Positions 5,455-5,697 of a stretch of 5,697 nucleotides of DNA are shown in pieces. The notes below the pieces were generated by a model. That model ran no database searches. It was not told where the DNA came from and was given only the letters and a program-made list of their open reading frames with translations. The number at the start of each line of letters is the position of its first letter. The first letter of the stretch is position 1. Both the position numbers and the translations under genes were made by a program. Source of the DNA: Nitrososphaerota archaeon (GTDB lineage Archaea; Thermoproteota; Nitrososphaeria; Nitrososphaerales; Nitrosopumilaceae); assembly GCA_030611185.1 (NCBI GenBank), contig JAUWQG010000064.1, forward strand, positions 1 through 5,697. Reading direction: 5' to 3'.

Positions 5455-5697
5455 TTATAATCCCATAAGACCCAAAGTTACGTCTCCAAATAACAACTGA
5501 ATTATGAATCCGCCCAAAATGAAAATCATGAAAGGTAATCCAGGTGTAACCCAAGTATCAGGTGTATTACAATATTCCGCAGTATCTGAATGATGCAAGG
5601 TGATATTCAGTCTTTTCTTGTTTCCTACTTTTTGTTCTAAAGAAAAACTGTATTTTGGATTTTTTGCTCTGTATCCTAAGAACATTGCAAAAATTTT
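5455..5697 (-). CDS. Archaeal prepilin/preflagellin peptidase (A24 family, FlaK/PibD-like), C-terminal fragment
   Basis: The frame is open from the window edge (5697) to a TAA at 5457-5455 and gives the last 80 residues. It continues upstream of the Met codon at 5685 (…KIFAM…), so that Met is not a supported start. A24B enzymes are membrane aspartyl proteases that cut class III signal peptides of archaeal pilins and archaellins on the cytoplasmic side. The evidence is the C-terminal TWVTPGLPFM block leading into a final hydrophobic helix (PFMIFILGGFIIQLLFGD), preceded by a hydrophilic loop rich in Lys, Asn and His, as in FlaK/PibD C-termini. The two catalytic aspartates (one in the GxGD motif) lie in the part outside the window, so activity cannot be judged. 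Which subfamily (archaellin or pilin) is undecided. It is co-oriented with the SHOCT surface-protein gene 84 bases downstream. Confidence 0.72.
   Translation of the reverse strand, partial: KIFAMFLGYRAKNPKYSFSLEQKVGNKKRLNITLHHSDTAEYCNTPDTWVTPGLPFMIFILGGFIIQLLFGDVTLGLMGL

Noticed and set aside
1..5697. Mobile element, defence system, CRISPR array, tRNA or rRNA
   Set aside because: No transposase, integrase, nuclease, regularly spaced repeats, tRNA-like cloverleaf or rRNA-like GC-rich stretch was seen. All sizeable space is filled by ordinary genes.

Overview
The window is AT-rich, gene-dense DNA that looks like the chromosome of an ammonia-oxidising archaeon (Thaumarchaeota/Nitrososphaerota, Nitrosopumilus/Nitrosarchaeum type). 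The assignment rests on four things. An archaeal-type (A24B) prepilin/preflagellin peptidase sits at the right edge. A signal-peptide protein carries the Tyr/Asp/Trp-rich 'YYLDRYYNE...AWFDKNYP' segment that I associate with secreted proteins of this group. TATA-like boxes lie about 26-35 nt upstream of start codons, which suggests leaderless or short-leader mRNAs. TTG starts are frequent. Lineage is an inference; no 16S or other marker gene is present.

Left part, + strand (1-964): the C-terminal half of gatB, a subunit of the tRNA-dependent amidotransferase that makes Gln-tRNA and/or Asn-tRNA. Four bases later comes a small 87-residue protein of unknown function, probably on the same transcript.

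Middle, + strand (1005-4358): two metabolic genes, each with its own TATA-like sequence and a TTG start. The first is a full-length AMP-forming acyl-CoA synthetase of the acetyl-CoA synthetase family. Its catalytic motifs are intact, but its acyl pocket lacks the tryptophan that restricts true acetyl-CoA synthetases to acetate. The second is a fold-type I PLP-dependent aminotransferase with a complete active site, an unusual Cys-x4-Cys N-terminus and a long C-terminal tail.

Right part, - strand (4351-5697): a membrane-anchored surface protein (signal peptide, Ig-like/beta-rich ectodomain, one transmembrane helix, cytoplasmic SHOCT domain), followed by the C-terminal end of an A24-family prepilin peptidase that runs off the window. 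The aminotransferase and SHOCT-protein genes converge and overlap by 8 bases with interleaved stop codons. T-rich tracts that could end each transcript therefore lie inside the opposing gene.

Intergenic gaps are short (4, 40, 69 and 84 bases) and hold only promoter-like and T-tract terminator-like sequences. I found no tRNA, rRNA, CRISPR array, insertion sequence or phage gene. The region reads as core chromosome. The points most worth following are the acyl-CoA synthetase's substrate and the SHOCT surface protein.
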